48,126 bases of DNA from Desulfovibrio sp. (GTDB taxonomy: Bacteria > Desulfobacterota > Desulfovibrionia > Desulfovibrionales > Desulfovibrionaceae): the NCBI GenBank assembly GCA_031280915.1, contig JAITGC010000084.1, positions 1-48,126 of the forward strand. Direction: 5' to 3'. The notes beneath the pieces were generated by a model that was not told the origin of the DNA, searched no databases, and was given only the letters and a program-made list of their open reading frames with translations. This document shows, one piece after another, positions 8,881 to 16,739 of the stretch. Each line of letters opens with the position of its first letter. The first letter of the stretch is position 1. Position numbers and translations under genes: made by a program.

Positions 8881-8961
8881 CTCAGAGCAATTTCAAAGTG
8901 AAATTGCTCTGAGGCTGTTGACAAAGTCCTCTTTGGCAACAGCCCGCCACGAAGGCGCAGG
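8881..8961 (+). repeat. Intergenic palindrome plus hairpin repeat, copy 2
   Basis: Two elements lie side by side in the gap between the divergent cimA and the unknown gene at 9033. Bases 8881-8913 are a perfect palindrome with 15-bp arms (CTCAGAGCAATTTCA, loop AAG), also found at 9709-9739 and, with one change, at 44515-44544. Bases 8913-8944 form the GGCTGTTGACAAAG hairpin that matches 1652-1683 in inverted orientation, and the 17 bases after it match as well. Confidence 0.75.
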
Positions 8962-9032
8962 CGAACCAGGTTCACCGTTAAGCGTCACAACACAACAAAT
9001 GTTAACGTCAAGATGCTCTGACAGGAGAATTG

Positions 9033-9563
9033 ATGCCCACACAGCAGGAAACGTTCCAGAATTCCGTGGCGCAGGTTCTGGAGGCCGTCATGTTCGAAAA
9101 CTGGCTGCGCTTTTATTTCATTACGGAAAAAACCGAAGCGGCGCCCGCTGGAAACGATCCGCCGCCGCTTTTCATCGCCATACCGGACAAGGGTATGGAG
9201 CGTATCCGGGAGGACTATGCGCATCTGTTGCCCATGGCCGAGGCCCTGAACGGTCAAGAGGCGGGCTTTGAAGCCTCTCGCCGGGCTGTTTGCGCCTTTG
9301 TGCTGGAACATCTTGACGGTAAGGCCATTCCCAAAGACACGGCGGGCATTGTTCTGGAAAGCGCGACATTTCAGACGCAACTCCAGCTTTTCAATTTGTG
9401 GGTACAGTCGCATGAGGCCCAGTTGGACGAAAATTTTCTGGGGTTTTCCGCATGGCGGTCTCTTTTCGCCAAGTGGCAGCAAAACACGGAAGTACACAGC
9501 CTGGCGGAAAAGCTGCTCCTTTCCGGCGGGTCACCCAAGGAGACAGACAAATCTCTTCAATAG
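9033..9563 (+). CDS. Conserved-looking protein of unknown function
   Basis: A 176-residue soluble protein with no recognised family. It is largely helical, with a strand-like FIAIP segment near residue 50, many aromatic residues (ENWLRFYFI, SAWRSLFAKWQQ) and no signal peptide or membrane segment. The ATG at 9033 is preceded by AGGAG at five bases, and a TTG sits directly in front of it in frame. It stands alone, with repeats on both sides (8881-8961 and 9659-9739) and opposite-strand neighbours. The good ribosome site and codon use argue that it is real; its role cannot be told. Confidence 0.7.
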   Translation: MPTQQETFQNSVAQVLEAVMFENWLRFYFITEKTEAAPAGNDPPPLFIAIPDKGMERIREDYAHLLPMAEALNGQEAGFEASRRAVCAFVLEHLDGKAIPKDTAGIVLESATFQTQLQLFNLWVQSHEAQLDENFLGFSAWRSLFAKWQQNTEVHSLAEKLLLSGGSPKETDKSLQ

Positions 9564-9658
9564 AGCAGATTAACTTTGACGCTTGCCGCGGCGCTTAACG
9601 GCGATCGGCAGCCGTAGCCCCATCAGGGGGCGTACGGATGCCTGTCCCTTGCGGGAAG

Positions 9659-9739
9659 TAAATTTCGCCTACGCCCTGGCAGTGAGCGGCGAGACGTTCG
9701 CCCCGCCGCCAGAGCAATTTCAAAGTGAAATTGCTCTGG
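9659..9739. repeat. Dispersed intergenic repeat with terminal palindrome, copy A
   Basis: Bases 9661-9722 match 15003-15064 at 57 of 62 positions. The block ends in the palindrome CCAGAGCAATTTCA-AAG-TGAAATTGCTCTGG (9709-9739), which is complete here but cut in half in the second copy. It sits between two convergent genes, two bases beyond the ThiS-like stop. No T-run follows on either side, so it is not a standard terminator, but it could still halt or stabilise both transcripts. Confidence 0.7.
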
Positions 9740-9741
9740 AA

Positions 9742-10011
9742 TTATCCCGATGAAGCGACCTCGCGCACCAAAAGTTCGTCATCCGGCCAAATGCGCCTGT
9801 CCGGCGTCAACAGCTCACCGGCCCGCGCCACAAGAGCGCATTCCTCCTGCAACTGCAGGGCTTCCATAAGCTGACGCACAGTTTTCGGGCGCGGGATGGA
9901 CAAATATTTTTCTCCGGGCTGCACGAGCACACGCACACGCGGCCCGGCATATTCCGGCCGGATCAGGGAAAAGCCGCAGCCGCAATCAGTTTTACACGCA
10001 TTTTCAGACAT
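9742..10011 (-). CDS. ThiS/MoaD-like ubiquitin-fold protein
   Basis: An 89-residue protein with a Cys-rich head (CKTDCGCGF, residues 6-14) followed by a small beta-grasp domain: VRVLVQPGEKYLSI, TVRQLMEALQL, a short LLTPDRRIWPDDELLV hairpin. The strand order and size match the sulfur carriers ThiS and MoaD, which activate a C-terminal Gly-Gly. Here the end reads SSG, so the usual tail is altered. The ATG has GGAGGGGGG upstream. It follows the nucleoside-gate membrane protein by 44 bases, so the two are likely co-transcribed. The fold is fairly clear; the function is unknown. Confidence 0.65.
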   Translation of the reverse strand: MSENACKTDCGCGFSLIRPEYAGPRVRVLVQPGEKYLSIPRPKTVRQLMEALQLQEECALVARAGELLTPDRRIWPDDELLVREVASSG

Positions 10012-10055
10012 ATGCCCCCCTCCAGAAAAAATCCGCCTGCTTTCCCAGCGCAGAA

Positions 10056-11060
10056 TCAATCGGCGTTCTGCGCGGTACACCACCAGTATGCCGCCGTCAT
10101 CAACGCCATACTCGCGGCCCTGAATCCCTGGCTGGCGAGAATGAGCTTCAGCGCCAGAGCGGGCCGGTAAAAACCAGAATAGGAGGGCAGTTGATGACGC
10201 AAGGCTCGCACCGGCGTTGAGAGAATATTGCCCACCATCAGCGCGAGCACGATGTCGCGAGGGGTCAAGGCCCCGCTCTGCAAAGCAAAGCCCGCGGCCC
10301 CCAAGGCCGGGCCGAATTCCGCCGCCAGATGCAGGGCAACAACGGTCATGGCCTCCGGCTTCAGAAAATCCAGCCAGGCCATGTGCGCGGCCAGCCATGC
10401 CTCAAGCAGATCAAACTGCCCCATACGCTGCAAAACATGCATCAGTACATACACGGGCACTGTAAAAAGCACAAGCGACGGCAGCCGCCGGGTAAAACGC
10501 CGCAGGATTTTGAGCGCAACGCCACGCGCTCCTCCCTGGGCGGCTGGAGGAAGAGACGCGGCCGGAGCGGCCGCCGATATGTGTGCGGCGCGCGCGTTCT
10601 GCGGGCCGGGCAGGAGCAACGCGCCCAGAATAATGGTAAAACCAGTGCGCGCCGTGGCGGCCAGCAGGGTCAAGCCGACGTAGAGAGCGGCAGGCAGACC
10701 GAGCACGGGCCAAGCCAGCAGAAAAATGGACGGCGTGTGCAGCAAATACGCCGGCAGACTGTTAAAAAGATTGGCCAGCATCAATTCTCTGCCGGAGATC
10801 AGCCCGCCGCTGTGGGCGTTGGCCAAAAGGCTGTTGGCCGCCGCCGGAGAAATAAAAGAAAGTGCGAAAGCGGCACGGGCGCTTTCGCTCAAACGCGCGG
10901 CACGCGCAAGGGGTTTGGCCAGCTTGGCCAAAAAACGCACCCAATTGAGGGCTTCCAGCACGCTGGCCAGCAAAAGCCCCATCACCAGCCCCGCAAACAG
11001 TCGCAGAAGCGACGGGGCAAGGTCTTGCCCGACAAGAGCAACAAAATCGGATACGGACAT
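10056..11060 (-). CDS. Nucleoside-recognition (Gate) domain membrane protein
   Basis: A 334-residue integral membrane protein with roughly eight hydrophobic segments in two similar halves. The half sites (SFISPAAANSLLAN near 69-82 and the later EFGPALGAAGF near 248) resemble the Gate/nucleoside-recognition repeats of NupC-type and SpmA/SpmB-type proteins. A polar Ala/Pro-rich linker (about 160-180) separates the halves. Substrate and direction of transport are unknown. It starts 11 bases after the LapG-like gene and is followed by the ThiS-like gene in the same operon. Confidence 0.7.
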   Translation of the reverse strand: MSVSDFVALVGQDLAPSLLRLFAGLVMGLLLASVLEALNWVRFLAKLAKPLARAARLSESARAAFALSFISPAAANSLLANAHSGGLISGRELMLANLFNSLPAYLLHTPSIFLLAWPVLGLPAALYVGLTLLAATARTGFTIILGALLLPGPQNARAAHISAAAPAASLPPAAQGGARGVALKILRRFTRRLPSLVLFTVPVYVLMHVLQRMGQFDLLEAWLAAHMAWLDFLKPEAMTVVALHLAAEFGPALGAAGFALQSGALTPRDIVLALMVGNILSTPVRALRHQLPSYSGFYRPALALKLILASQGFRAASMALMTAAYWWCTAQNAD

Positions 11061-11071
11061 GAATGAAACAG

Positions 11072-11722
11072 CTATCTATACTGCCAGACGCCATTTTCGT
11101 TAAAAGCGAAGCGCAGGCTGTAATAACGGCTCAAATGTTCGTTCTCCGGCAGAACAAGCCCTCGAGGACGGCTATTGTTGTCCACAATATATATGCGGCC
11201 ATCGAGCAGCACCGCAAGCAGCATGTGCCCGGTATCGCCGTTTTCCCTGACGATCAGCAGCCGCAGTTCTTCCACCGAAAAGCCATGCTCCCGCAAAACA
11301 AAATACTTGGCGATGGCGAAATCCTCGCAATCCCCTCTCGCCAGGCGAAAAAATTCCGCTGGAGCGGCCCACTTTTCCGCCAGTCCATACAACTCTTCAT
11401 CCGTGCCGCTCTTGGCCTGGAAATTAATAAAACCGTTGATGGCGCTGACCTTCTCCAGCGGCTTCATGTCGGGCAGCGCTTTTTCCAGATTCAGCCGGGC
11501 CTGCTGCGAAAACAGCGGCAGATAGAGCAGCGAGTTTTTCTTTTTCTCGGAATCGCGCGCATATTCCAGCAGCACTTTGCTCCAGTGTTCGGCATATCCC
11601 TGCCAGGAAGCGTCAACTGGCTCCTCTTGCCTTTCCTTACCCAGCACGACGCGCCAGCCGTCGTCAGCCGCAACAGCCGAAGTCCAAAGAAGCGCGCACA
11701 GAAACAGGGCCAGAACCTTCAT
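11072..11722 (-). CDS. Periplasmic transglutaminase-like cysteine protease (LapG family)
   Basis: A 216-residue secreted protein. Residues 1-18 are a signal peptide (MKVLALFLCALLWTSAVAA). The mature part carries the bacterial transglutaminase-like triad: Cys in RGDCEDFA (near 130), His in TGHMLLAV (near 164) and Asp in IYIVDNN (near 180). LapG proteases of this family release large adhesins from the cell surface under c-di-GMP control through LapD. Neither a LapD nor an adhesin is in the window, so the target is unknown. Its start overlaps the rnhA stop by four bases (ATGA type), showing tight coupling. Confidence 0.85.
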   Translation of the reverse strand: MKVLALFLCALLWTSAVAADDGWRVVLGKERQEEPVDASWQGYAEHWSKVLLEYARDSEKKKNSLLYLPLFSQQARLNLEKALPDMKPLEKVSAINGFINFQAKSGTDEELYGLAEKWAAPAEFFRLARGDCEDFAIAKYFVLREHGFSVEELRLLIVRENGDTGHMLLAVLLDGRIYIVDNNSRPRGLVLPENEHLSRYYSLRFAFNENGVWQYR

Positions 11723-12198
11723 CCCCTTTCCTCCACATATCCCTTATCCGGCAGCAAGGACGCGGCATCGGCGGCCAGGCAAGCCAATTCGTCGCAACGT
11801 TCGTTTTCGGCATGGCCGGAATGCCCCTTCAGCCAGTGGAAACGAACCGTATGCCGTTCCAGCAGAGGCAGGAGCTTTTGCCACAAATCAACATTTTTTA
11901 CCGGCTGCTTATCGGGCTTTACCCAATTTTTCGCAAGCCAGGACGCAAGCCAACCTTTTTCCACAGCGTCGCGCACATAGCGTGAATCCGTGTATACATC
12001 CACGTCACAGGGTCTTTTCAGTGCGGAAAGCGCCTCCAGCACGGCAGTAACTTCCATACGGTTATTGGTGGTCAGGGAAAATCCGCCGGAAATCTCCCTG
12101 CGCGCGTCCGAGCCGCGCAAAAGCAGCACAGCGCCCCAGCCTCCGGGGCCGGGATTGCCCCGGCAGGCCCCGTCCGTATAGACAACGACCTGTTTCAT
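11719..12198 (-). CDS. rnhA: Ribonuclease HI
   Basis: Cleaves the RNA strand of RNA-DNA hybrids; cytoplasmic. The 159-residue protein has the complete active site: Asp in VYTDGACRGNPG (near residue 8), Glu in NNRMEVTAV (near 48), Asp in VYTDSRYV (near 70) and the final Asp in ENERCDELA (near 134), plus the HWLKGHSGH loop. The ATG at 12198 matches the normal start of the family; the frame is open further upstream without similarity. It lies 10 bases after ahcY and overlaps the LapG-like gene. Confidence 0.95.
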   Translation of the reverse strand: MKQVVVYTDGACRGNPGPGGWGAVLLLRGSDARREISGGFSLTTNNRMEVTAVLEALSALKRPCDVDVYTDSRYVRDAVEKGWLASWLAKNWVKPDKQPVKNVDLWQKLLPLLERHTVRFHWLKGHSGHAENERCDELACLAADAASLLPDKGYVEERG

Positions 12199-12208
12199 GG
12201 AGTGGCGG

Positions 12209-13633
12209 TCAGTACCGGTAGTGATCCGGCTTGTACGGGCCATCGACATTGACGCCGATATACCCCGCCTGTTCCGGGGTAAGACGAGTCAGTCTGACGC
12301 CGAGGCGGGCCAGATGCAGACGGGCAACTTCCTCATCCAGTTCTTTGGGCAGAGTGTACACTTTTTTCTCAAGGTTTACGCCCGAGGCCAGACGCAACTG
12401 CGCCAAAGTCTGATTGGTAAAACTGTTGGACATGACAAAGCTTGCATGCCCGGTGGCGCAACCGAGATTGACCAGGCGGCCCTCAGCCAGCACTATGATG
12501 CTGCGGCCGGAACGCAGTACCCACTTGTCCACCTGGGGCTTGATATTCACCTTGCTCACGCCCGGCGTTTTCTCAAGGTAGGCCATGTCAATTTCATTGT
12601 CGAAGTGGCCGATATTGCAGACAATGGCCTCGTCCTTCATGCTCTCCATGTGCGCGCCGGTAATCACTCTCAGGTTGCCGGTACAAGTGACGAAAATATC
12701 GGCTTCCGGCAGCGCGTCCTCCACAGTGGTGACTTCATATCCTTCCATAGCCGCCTGCAGGGCGCAGATGGGATCAATTTCCGTAACCAGTACGCGTGCC
12801 CCGAACCCCCGCATGGACTGTGCGCAGCCTTTGCCCACATCTCCATAGCCGATCACGCACACGCATTTACCCGCCACCATGACGTCAGTGGCGCGTTTGA
12901 TGCCGTCAGCCAAAGATTCCCTGCAGCCGTAAAGATTGTCGAATTTGGACTTGGTGACGGAATCATTGACGTTGACGGCCGGAAAGAGCAGCCGCCCGGC
13001 GGCTTCAAGCTGATAAAGCCTGTGCACACCGGTGGTGGTTTCTTCCGAAACGCCCTTCACGCGCGTCGCGACAGCCCGCCAGTGCGTGGGGGTTTCACTG
13101 TGGCGCAAGGCCAGGCGTTCCAGGATGCAGCCCAGCTCTTTATTGTCGGTTTTTTCAGCGAGCAGGGCCGGATTGTTTTCCACGTCAAAGCCCTTGTGAA
13201 TAAGCAGGGTCGCGTCACCGCCGTCGTCCACAATGAGATCGGGGCCGGAGCCGTCCGGCCAGGTCAAGGCCATTTCCGTGCACCACCAGTAGTCTTCCAG
13301 GCTCTCGCCCTTCCAGGCAAAAACGGCAGCCATACCTTGTGCGGCAACAGCCGCGGCCGCATGATCCTGTGTGGAAAAGATATTACATGAGGCCCAGCGG
13401 AGATCCGCGCCGAGACTGTGCAGGGTTTTGATCAACATGGCCGTCTGGATGGTCATATGCAGGGAGCCTGTGACACGCAATCCACCGAGGGGTTTCCGCT
13501 GGCCGTATTTCCTGATGCACTCCATAAGGCCGGGCATTTCCCGCTCGGAAAGCTGCATCTCCCTGGCGCCGAAATCAGCCAGCCCGATATCCGCGACCTT
13601 ATACGGCAAGGTCAAATCCAACGCTTTCACCAT
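12209..13633 (-). CDS. ahcY: S-adenosylhomocysteine hydrolase
   Basis: Splits S-adenosylhomocysteine to adenosine and homocysteine, keeping the methylation cycle running; NAD-dependent, cytoplasmic. The 474-residue length fits the long bacterial form. Visible marks are [12 protein letters not shown] (near 90), [17 protein letters not shown] (near 225), the NAD-binding GYGDVGKG (near 260) and the C-terminal PYKPDHYRY. The ATG (followed by GTG) has GGGGAG eight bases upstream. No SAH riboswitch could be recognised before it. It heads the leftward operon with rnhA, the LapG-like protease, the gate protein and the ThiS-like protein, and is divergent from the DUF721 gene. Confidence 0.96.
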   Translation of the reverse strand: MVKALDLTLPYKVADIGLADFGAREMQLSEREMPGLMECIRKYGQRKPLGGLRVTGSLHMTIQTAMLIKTLHSLGADLRWASCNIFSTQDHAAAAVAAQGMAAVFAWKGESLEDYWWCTEMALTWPDGSGPDLIVDDGGDATLLIHKGFDVENNPALLAEKTDNKELGCILERLALRHSETPTHWRAVATRVKGVSEETTTGVHRLYQLEAAGRLLFPAVNVNDSVTKSKFDNLYGCRESLADGIKRATDVMVAGKCVCVIGYGDVGKGCAQSMRGFGARVLVTEIDPICALQAAMEGYEVTTVEDALPEADIFVTCTGNLRVITGAHMESMKDEAIVCNIGHFDNEIDMAYLEKTPGVSKVNIKPQVDKWVLRSGRSIIVLAEGRLVNLGCATGHASFVMSNSFTNQTLAQLRLASGVNLEKKVYTLPKELDEEVARLHLARLGVRLTRLTPEQAGYIGVNVDGPYKPDHYRY

Positions 13634-13743
13634 AGCTTGTCTCCCCGCATACAATTCAGTATTGTTTCCAGCGGTAGTAATACTCCCCTGATTCCGCCCA
13701 GTCAATGCCGCCGGCCCTGTTTCCGGCACGGAGCGCCTCCCCC

Positions 13744-14127
13744 ATGCAAGCCCCGCGCAAACGCAAAAAACTTGAAGCCCCGCTCCACTCCTCAATTGTG
13801 CTGGACGCCGTGTTCGAGGCGCTGGGCGCCGGCCCCGGCCATGCGCGTCTTCTGCAGTTATGGAAGAATTGGGAAATGGTCATGGGGTCGGAACTGGCGC
13901 CGCTGGCCGCGCCCCTCGGCGCGCGCCAAAATCTGCTGCTCATAGGCGCGCCGGACTCCATGGCCCTCCAGGAGCTGCACATGCAAAACGGGGAAATTCT
14001 GGAACGGGTCAACGCCTTTATGGAAGCTCCCTTTTTCACCGCTGTCAGTGTGAGTTTACGCTCGACCAGGCAACTCAAGACGAATAAAATACCTCCATCT
14101 TCGGGACGCCGCAGAAATAGCAAATAA
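13744..14127 (+). CDS. DUF721 (DciA-like) protein
   Basis: A 127-residue basic protein with the DUF721 pattern: a helix containing [35 protein letters not shown] and a strand region [27 protein letters not shown]. In other bacteria DciA proteins of this family help load the replicative helicase DnaB. The C-terminus is short and basic. The ATG at 13744 has CGGAG about ten bases upstream; an in-frame ATG at 13705 has no ribosome site. The gene is divergent from ahcY with about 110 bases between. Confidence 0.7.
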   Translation: MQAPRKRKKLEAPLHSSIVLDAVFEALGAGPGHARLLQLWKNWEMVMGSELAPLAAPLGARQNLLLIGAPDSMALQELHMQNGEILERVNAFMEAPFFTAVSVSLRSTRQLKTNKIPPSSGRRRNSK

Positions 14128-14543
14128 AAACAATGCAATACCTGTTATGCGGCAAAAAAGCTAAAGCAAAGCTTTAAAACCGCAATGCGAAGCTTTGCAC
14201 TGGAAGCCATTCCGGCAAACCTTGAAAAACCCGGCAAAAATACCTTTAAATGACAGACCACGATATTTGCATGGATTCCGAAAGCAACACGCACCGCAAC
14301 ATCTTCGAAGGCTCACAGACATCCCCCTTGCCTCCAATTCCAATATTTTCAAAAAAACCGCAAAAAACTCTAGAGAAAAATGAAAGTAAAATATGTTTTA
14401 TTTCAATATATTGTAAAATTTTTTATGCGAACTTGCTGTTTTTTTACTGCGGTTCTTGACAAGCCTCCGCCAGTGGTGCTAGCCTTATTCCGTAATTTAC
14501 AGAACCCATCTTGCGTCCAAGCGGCGATGGAGGGATTTTTATA
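14128..14543. other. AT-rich gap with hairpin
   Basis: About 416 bases without a convincing gene. It is much richer in A and T than its surroundings. A 9-bp inverted repeat (GCAAAGCTT at 14166-14174 and AAGCTTTGC at 14190-14198) lies early in the gap. Short open frames here have no ribosome site or recognisable product. The last 90 bases hold a possible promoter for the following gene. Confidence 0.5.
14456..14485 (+). promoter_or_regulatory. Possible sigma-70 promoter
   Basis: A perfect -35 box TTGACA (14456-14461) is followed after 18 bases by TAGCCT (14480-14485), a moderate -10 match. The gene at 14544 begins about 50 bases later. The AT-rich sequence upstream (14390-14450) could act as an UP element. 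This is an inference from sequence only. Confidence 0.4.
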
Positions 14544-14921
14544 ATGAATGCGGCCAAAAACATGGAACATATCAGCCTGAAGCATGACAACGGCGCAGAC
14601 CTTCAGTTTCGCGGCCGGCTTTTTTCCGAATGTTCCTGGTATGACGAGGACAGCGGCATTTTTACGCGCCAGAAGCTCTATGTGACGGACAACAACGAAC
14701 AGGTGTATTATATTGTCCGTAAAAACGGCGAGGCGCACAGCCGCCATGCCTACCGCCTCACCGTGCAGGGGGATTCCTGTCTCATTTTCAACGGCAGCAC
14801 GGAAATCAATCTTGGCTTTGATGCCCTCATGCTGGCTGTGCGCGGTATCTGCGGCATGGAAGATGGAGCGACGCCCACCCTCTCCCAGGTTGAAAGCATG
14901 CTCAAAGCCGTCAATTCCTGA
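14544..14921 (+). CDS. Small protein of unknown function
   Basis: A 125-residue soluble protein with no family I recognise. It reads as a compact beta-rich domain (LQFRGRLFSECSWYDED, QKLYVTDNNEQVYYIVRKN, YRLTVQGDSCLIFNGST) followed by a helix (GFDALMLAVRGICGM) and a C-terminal helix. There is no signal peptide or membrane segment. The ATG at 14544 has GGAGGG nine bases upstream; an in-frame ATG at 14511 lacks a site. It stands alone, downstream of a possible promoter and upstream of a dispersed repeat. Confidence 0.7.
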   Translation: MNAAKNMEHISLKHDNGADLQFRGRLFSECSWYDEDSGIFTRQKLYVTDNNEQVYYIVRKNGEAHSRHAYRLTVQGDSCLIFNGSTEINLGFDALMLAVRGICGMEDGATPTLSQVESMLKAVNS

Positions 14922-15002
14922 CGGCGGTCGCCTTCCTTCTCTCCCCAAGTAAAATCAGAGCGCTGTAGTTTAATGCTTGCTCGGCGCTCAACGGCGAAAG
15001 TG

Positions 15003-15064
15003 AATTTCGCCTGCGCCCTGGCAGTGGGCGGCGATGCATTCGCCCCGCCGCCAGAGCAATTTCA
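15003..15064. repeat. Dispersed intergenic repeat, truncated copy B
   Basis: Matches 9661-9722 at 57 of 62 positions and stops in the middle of the CCAGAGCAATTTCA palindrome, five bases before the stop codon of the convergent membrane-protein gene. The other half of the palindrome is missing. As at 9.7 kb it lies between two convergent genes. Confidence 0.7.
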
Positions 15065-15069
15065 AAAAC

Positions 15070-15966
15070 TTACGCCACCTCCTCCTCCGGCGGCGTTGTC
15101 TTTTTTTCCTCACTCTCGATAACCGGTCTCGAAAAATAATTGGTTACCCAGGTCAGAGCAAGCACATAGAGCGCGGCGGCAACGCTGACCGCCGTATCCC
15201 AGGGGGGGGGGGCCGACAAGGCCAGCCGCATAAGCAGTGTGCCTATGACAAAACCCGAATTACGGAATACGGCCTGGAAAGTGGGCATATAACGCTGGGC
15301 AATAAGCACCAGGGCGATATCCGCGAAGATCAGCACCGTATAAATAGTCTCAAAAAAATTATGACTGAAGCCGCCACGGAAGAACAGCCAGACATCCCGC
15401 GCGGCCAGGCAGAAAAAAATCACGAAAAGCGTCAGCGAGAGCAGTTTTTTGCTCATCACATAACGCATGCGCATTTCCGGCTTATGGATGAAACGTTGCG
15501 GCCTGAACAGGCGCATATAGACGCACAGGCAGGCAAAAACGCAAAGAGCGCCCGAACCTGAGACAGCGATATGCAGAATAGGTTCAAGGTTACCAACCAC
15601 CGACACCGGTTCCGGCAGCGCGGAAAGCTCTTTGAAAGCATTGCGCAGAAGAATAAGCGTAAGTATTTCAAATTGCTTGCCGACGGAGCGCGAAATGGAA
15701 CTGGAAATGGAAAAAATAAGCCCCATGACTTCCAGGCCCAGGATGAGCGTAAAGGCCAGATGAATCGCAGCGAAATGACTGCGCGGCGTCCGAACGGCAA
15801 GGCTTGGAGACAAAAACCCCTGACGATTCAACTCAATTCCGACGAGAGCGGCCACATACACCCAAAAAATCAACAAGGCCACCCGCCGTTGTGTGCGGGG
15901 ACGCTCCCATGCCTGATGCAGCCAGTCAAAAATATCAGTAAGCGGTTGTAGCTTGTCTATCCACAT
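15070..15966 (-). CDS. Polytopic membrane protein of unknown function
   Basis: A 298-residue inner-membrane protein with about six hydrophobic segments (near 30-50, 68-88, 128-152, 178-198, 210-230 and 240-275). The N-terminal part is basic (WERPRTQRRVALLIFWVYV) and the C-terminus is a highly acidic/lysine tail. I recognise no family; the layout vaguely recalls ion-channel or transporter subunits. The coding strand has a run of 11 C (15202-15212 on the plus strand as G), encoding part of APPP near residue 252. A change in its length would shift the last 43 residues. It overlaps the ParE-like toxin gene by 10 bases. Confidence 0.7.
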   Translation of the reverse strand: MWIDKLQPLTDIFDWLHQAWERPRTQRRVALLIFWVYVAALVGIELNRQGFLSPSLAVRTPRSHFAAIHLAFTLILGLEVMGLIFSISSSISRSVGKQFEILTLILLRNAFKELSALPEPVSVVGNLEPILHIAVSGSGALCVFACLCVYMRLFRPQRFIHKPEMRMRYVMSKKLLSLTLFVIFFCLAARDVWLFFRGGFSHNFFETIYTVLIFADIALVLIAQRYMPTFQAVFRNSGFVIGTLLMRLALSAPPPWDTAVSVAAALYVLALTWVTNYFSRPVIESEEKKTTPPEEEVA

Positions 15967-16274
15967 GGTGGGATTCCAGCCTGAAAATATATATTTTCAG
16001 GCCACAGTCTCTCCACAGGAAGGACTCTCACTATTCCGATGTGTTTCGGTTTTTCCACGATATAAACCACCAAATACGGATTTTGCGGCATCATCAGCTC
16101 TCTTGTGCCCGCAATCCTGCCCTTTCTTCCGGCCAGCGGGAAATGCTTCAGACGCTCCGCAGCAAGATTGATGCGCGACACAATTTCCTTGCCCAGGCCC
16201 GTCTTTCCCTGTTGCGACAGACGGGCCTCAACCTTTCCAAGATCATCACGAGCGGACTCTGACCAAGCTATCAT
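15957..16274 (-). CDS. ParE/RelE-family toxin
   Basis: A 105-residue small basic protein with the plasmid-stabilisation toxin fold: WSESARDDLGKVEARL at the start, SRINLAAERLKHFPLAGRKGR in the middle and ELMMPQNPYLVVYIV followed by GIVRVLPVERLWP near the end. ParE members act on DNA gyrase, RelE members cut mRNA on ribosomes; this one looks closer to ParE. AGGGAT lies ahead of the ATG. It is 24 bases after its antitoxin gene. The last dozen residues run past the usual end of the family. Confidence 0.8.
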   Translation of the reverse strand: MIAWSESARDDLGKVEARLSQQGKTGLGKEIVSRINLAAERLKHFPLAGRKGRIAGTRELMMPQNPYLVVYIVEKPKHIGIVRVLPVERLWPENIYFQAGIPPCG

Positions 16275-16298
16275 TTCATATCCCTAAGATGGGCACTG

Positions 16299-16523
16299 TC
16301 ATTTAATATGAGCTACACGATCCGCCCTTAGATCGTCAAGCCCCTGGCTGACGGCCTTTTCAAACCAGAAAAAGTTGTCAAGATAGCCGGATACCGCATC
16401 TTTTATGATTTCAGTCCGTGAACATCCCCGGCACGCCGTGGCCTCGTCCAAACGGGCCAGCATATCCGGAGAAAAACGGATACTGACCACTTGGGCCTGT
16501 GTCTGTGTTTCTGAAAAAGGCAT
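16299..16523 (-). CDS. CopG-type ribbon-helix-helix antitoxin
   Basis: A 74-residue protein with an N-terminal ribbon-helix-helix DNA-binding domain (QVVSIRFSPDMLARLDEATA, then CSRTEIIKDAVSGYL) and a short C-terminal tail that would wrap the toxin. It should neutralise the ParE-like toxin and repress the pair. The ATG at 16523 is preceded by GGAGG; an ATG nine codons upstream lacks a site. The 216-base gap in front (16524-16739) holds the outward-facing regulatory sequences for both the antitoxin and the glycosyltransferase at 16740. Confidence 0.8.
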   Translation of the reverse strand: MPFSETQTQAQVVSIRFSPDMLARLDEATACRGCSRTEIIKDAVSGYLDNFFWFEKAVSQGLDDLRADRVAHIK

Positions 16524-16739
16524 ACATCCTCCAATGTTCGCCAGCGGCACGAATCTCCTCCAAAAGCCGAACTGAGCAAAAATGGAACATTTTCGCTCTT
16601 GTCAACGCAGATCGCTCCAAATCGGCTCAAGGTCAACCGCGTAGTTTTGTACTACACATGTGTAACAATTCGTACAACGAATGTATAACAAATGTAAATC
16701 GACCATGACAAAACATCTTTATTCAAGATAGGAACTCTT

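Noticed and set aside
13634-13743. SAH riboswitch upstream of ahcY
   Set aside because: The conserved GAGGAGCGCTGC-type core is not visible in the 110-base gap.
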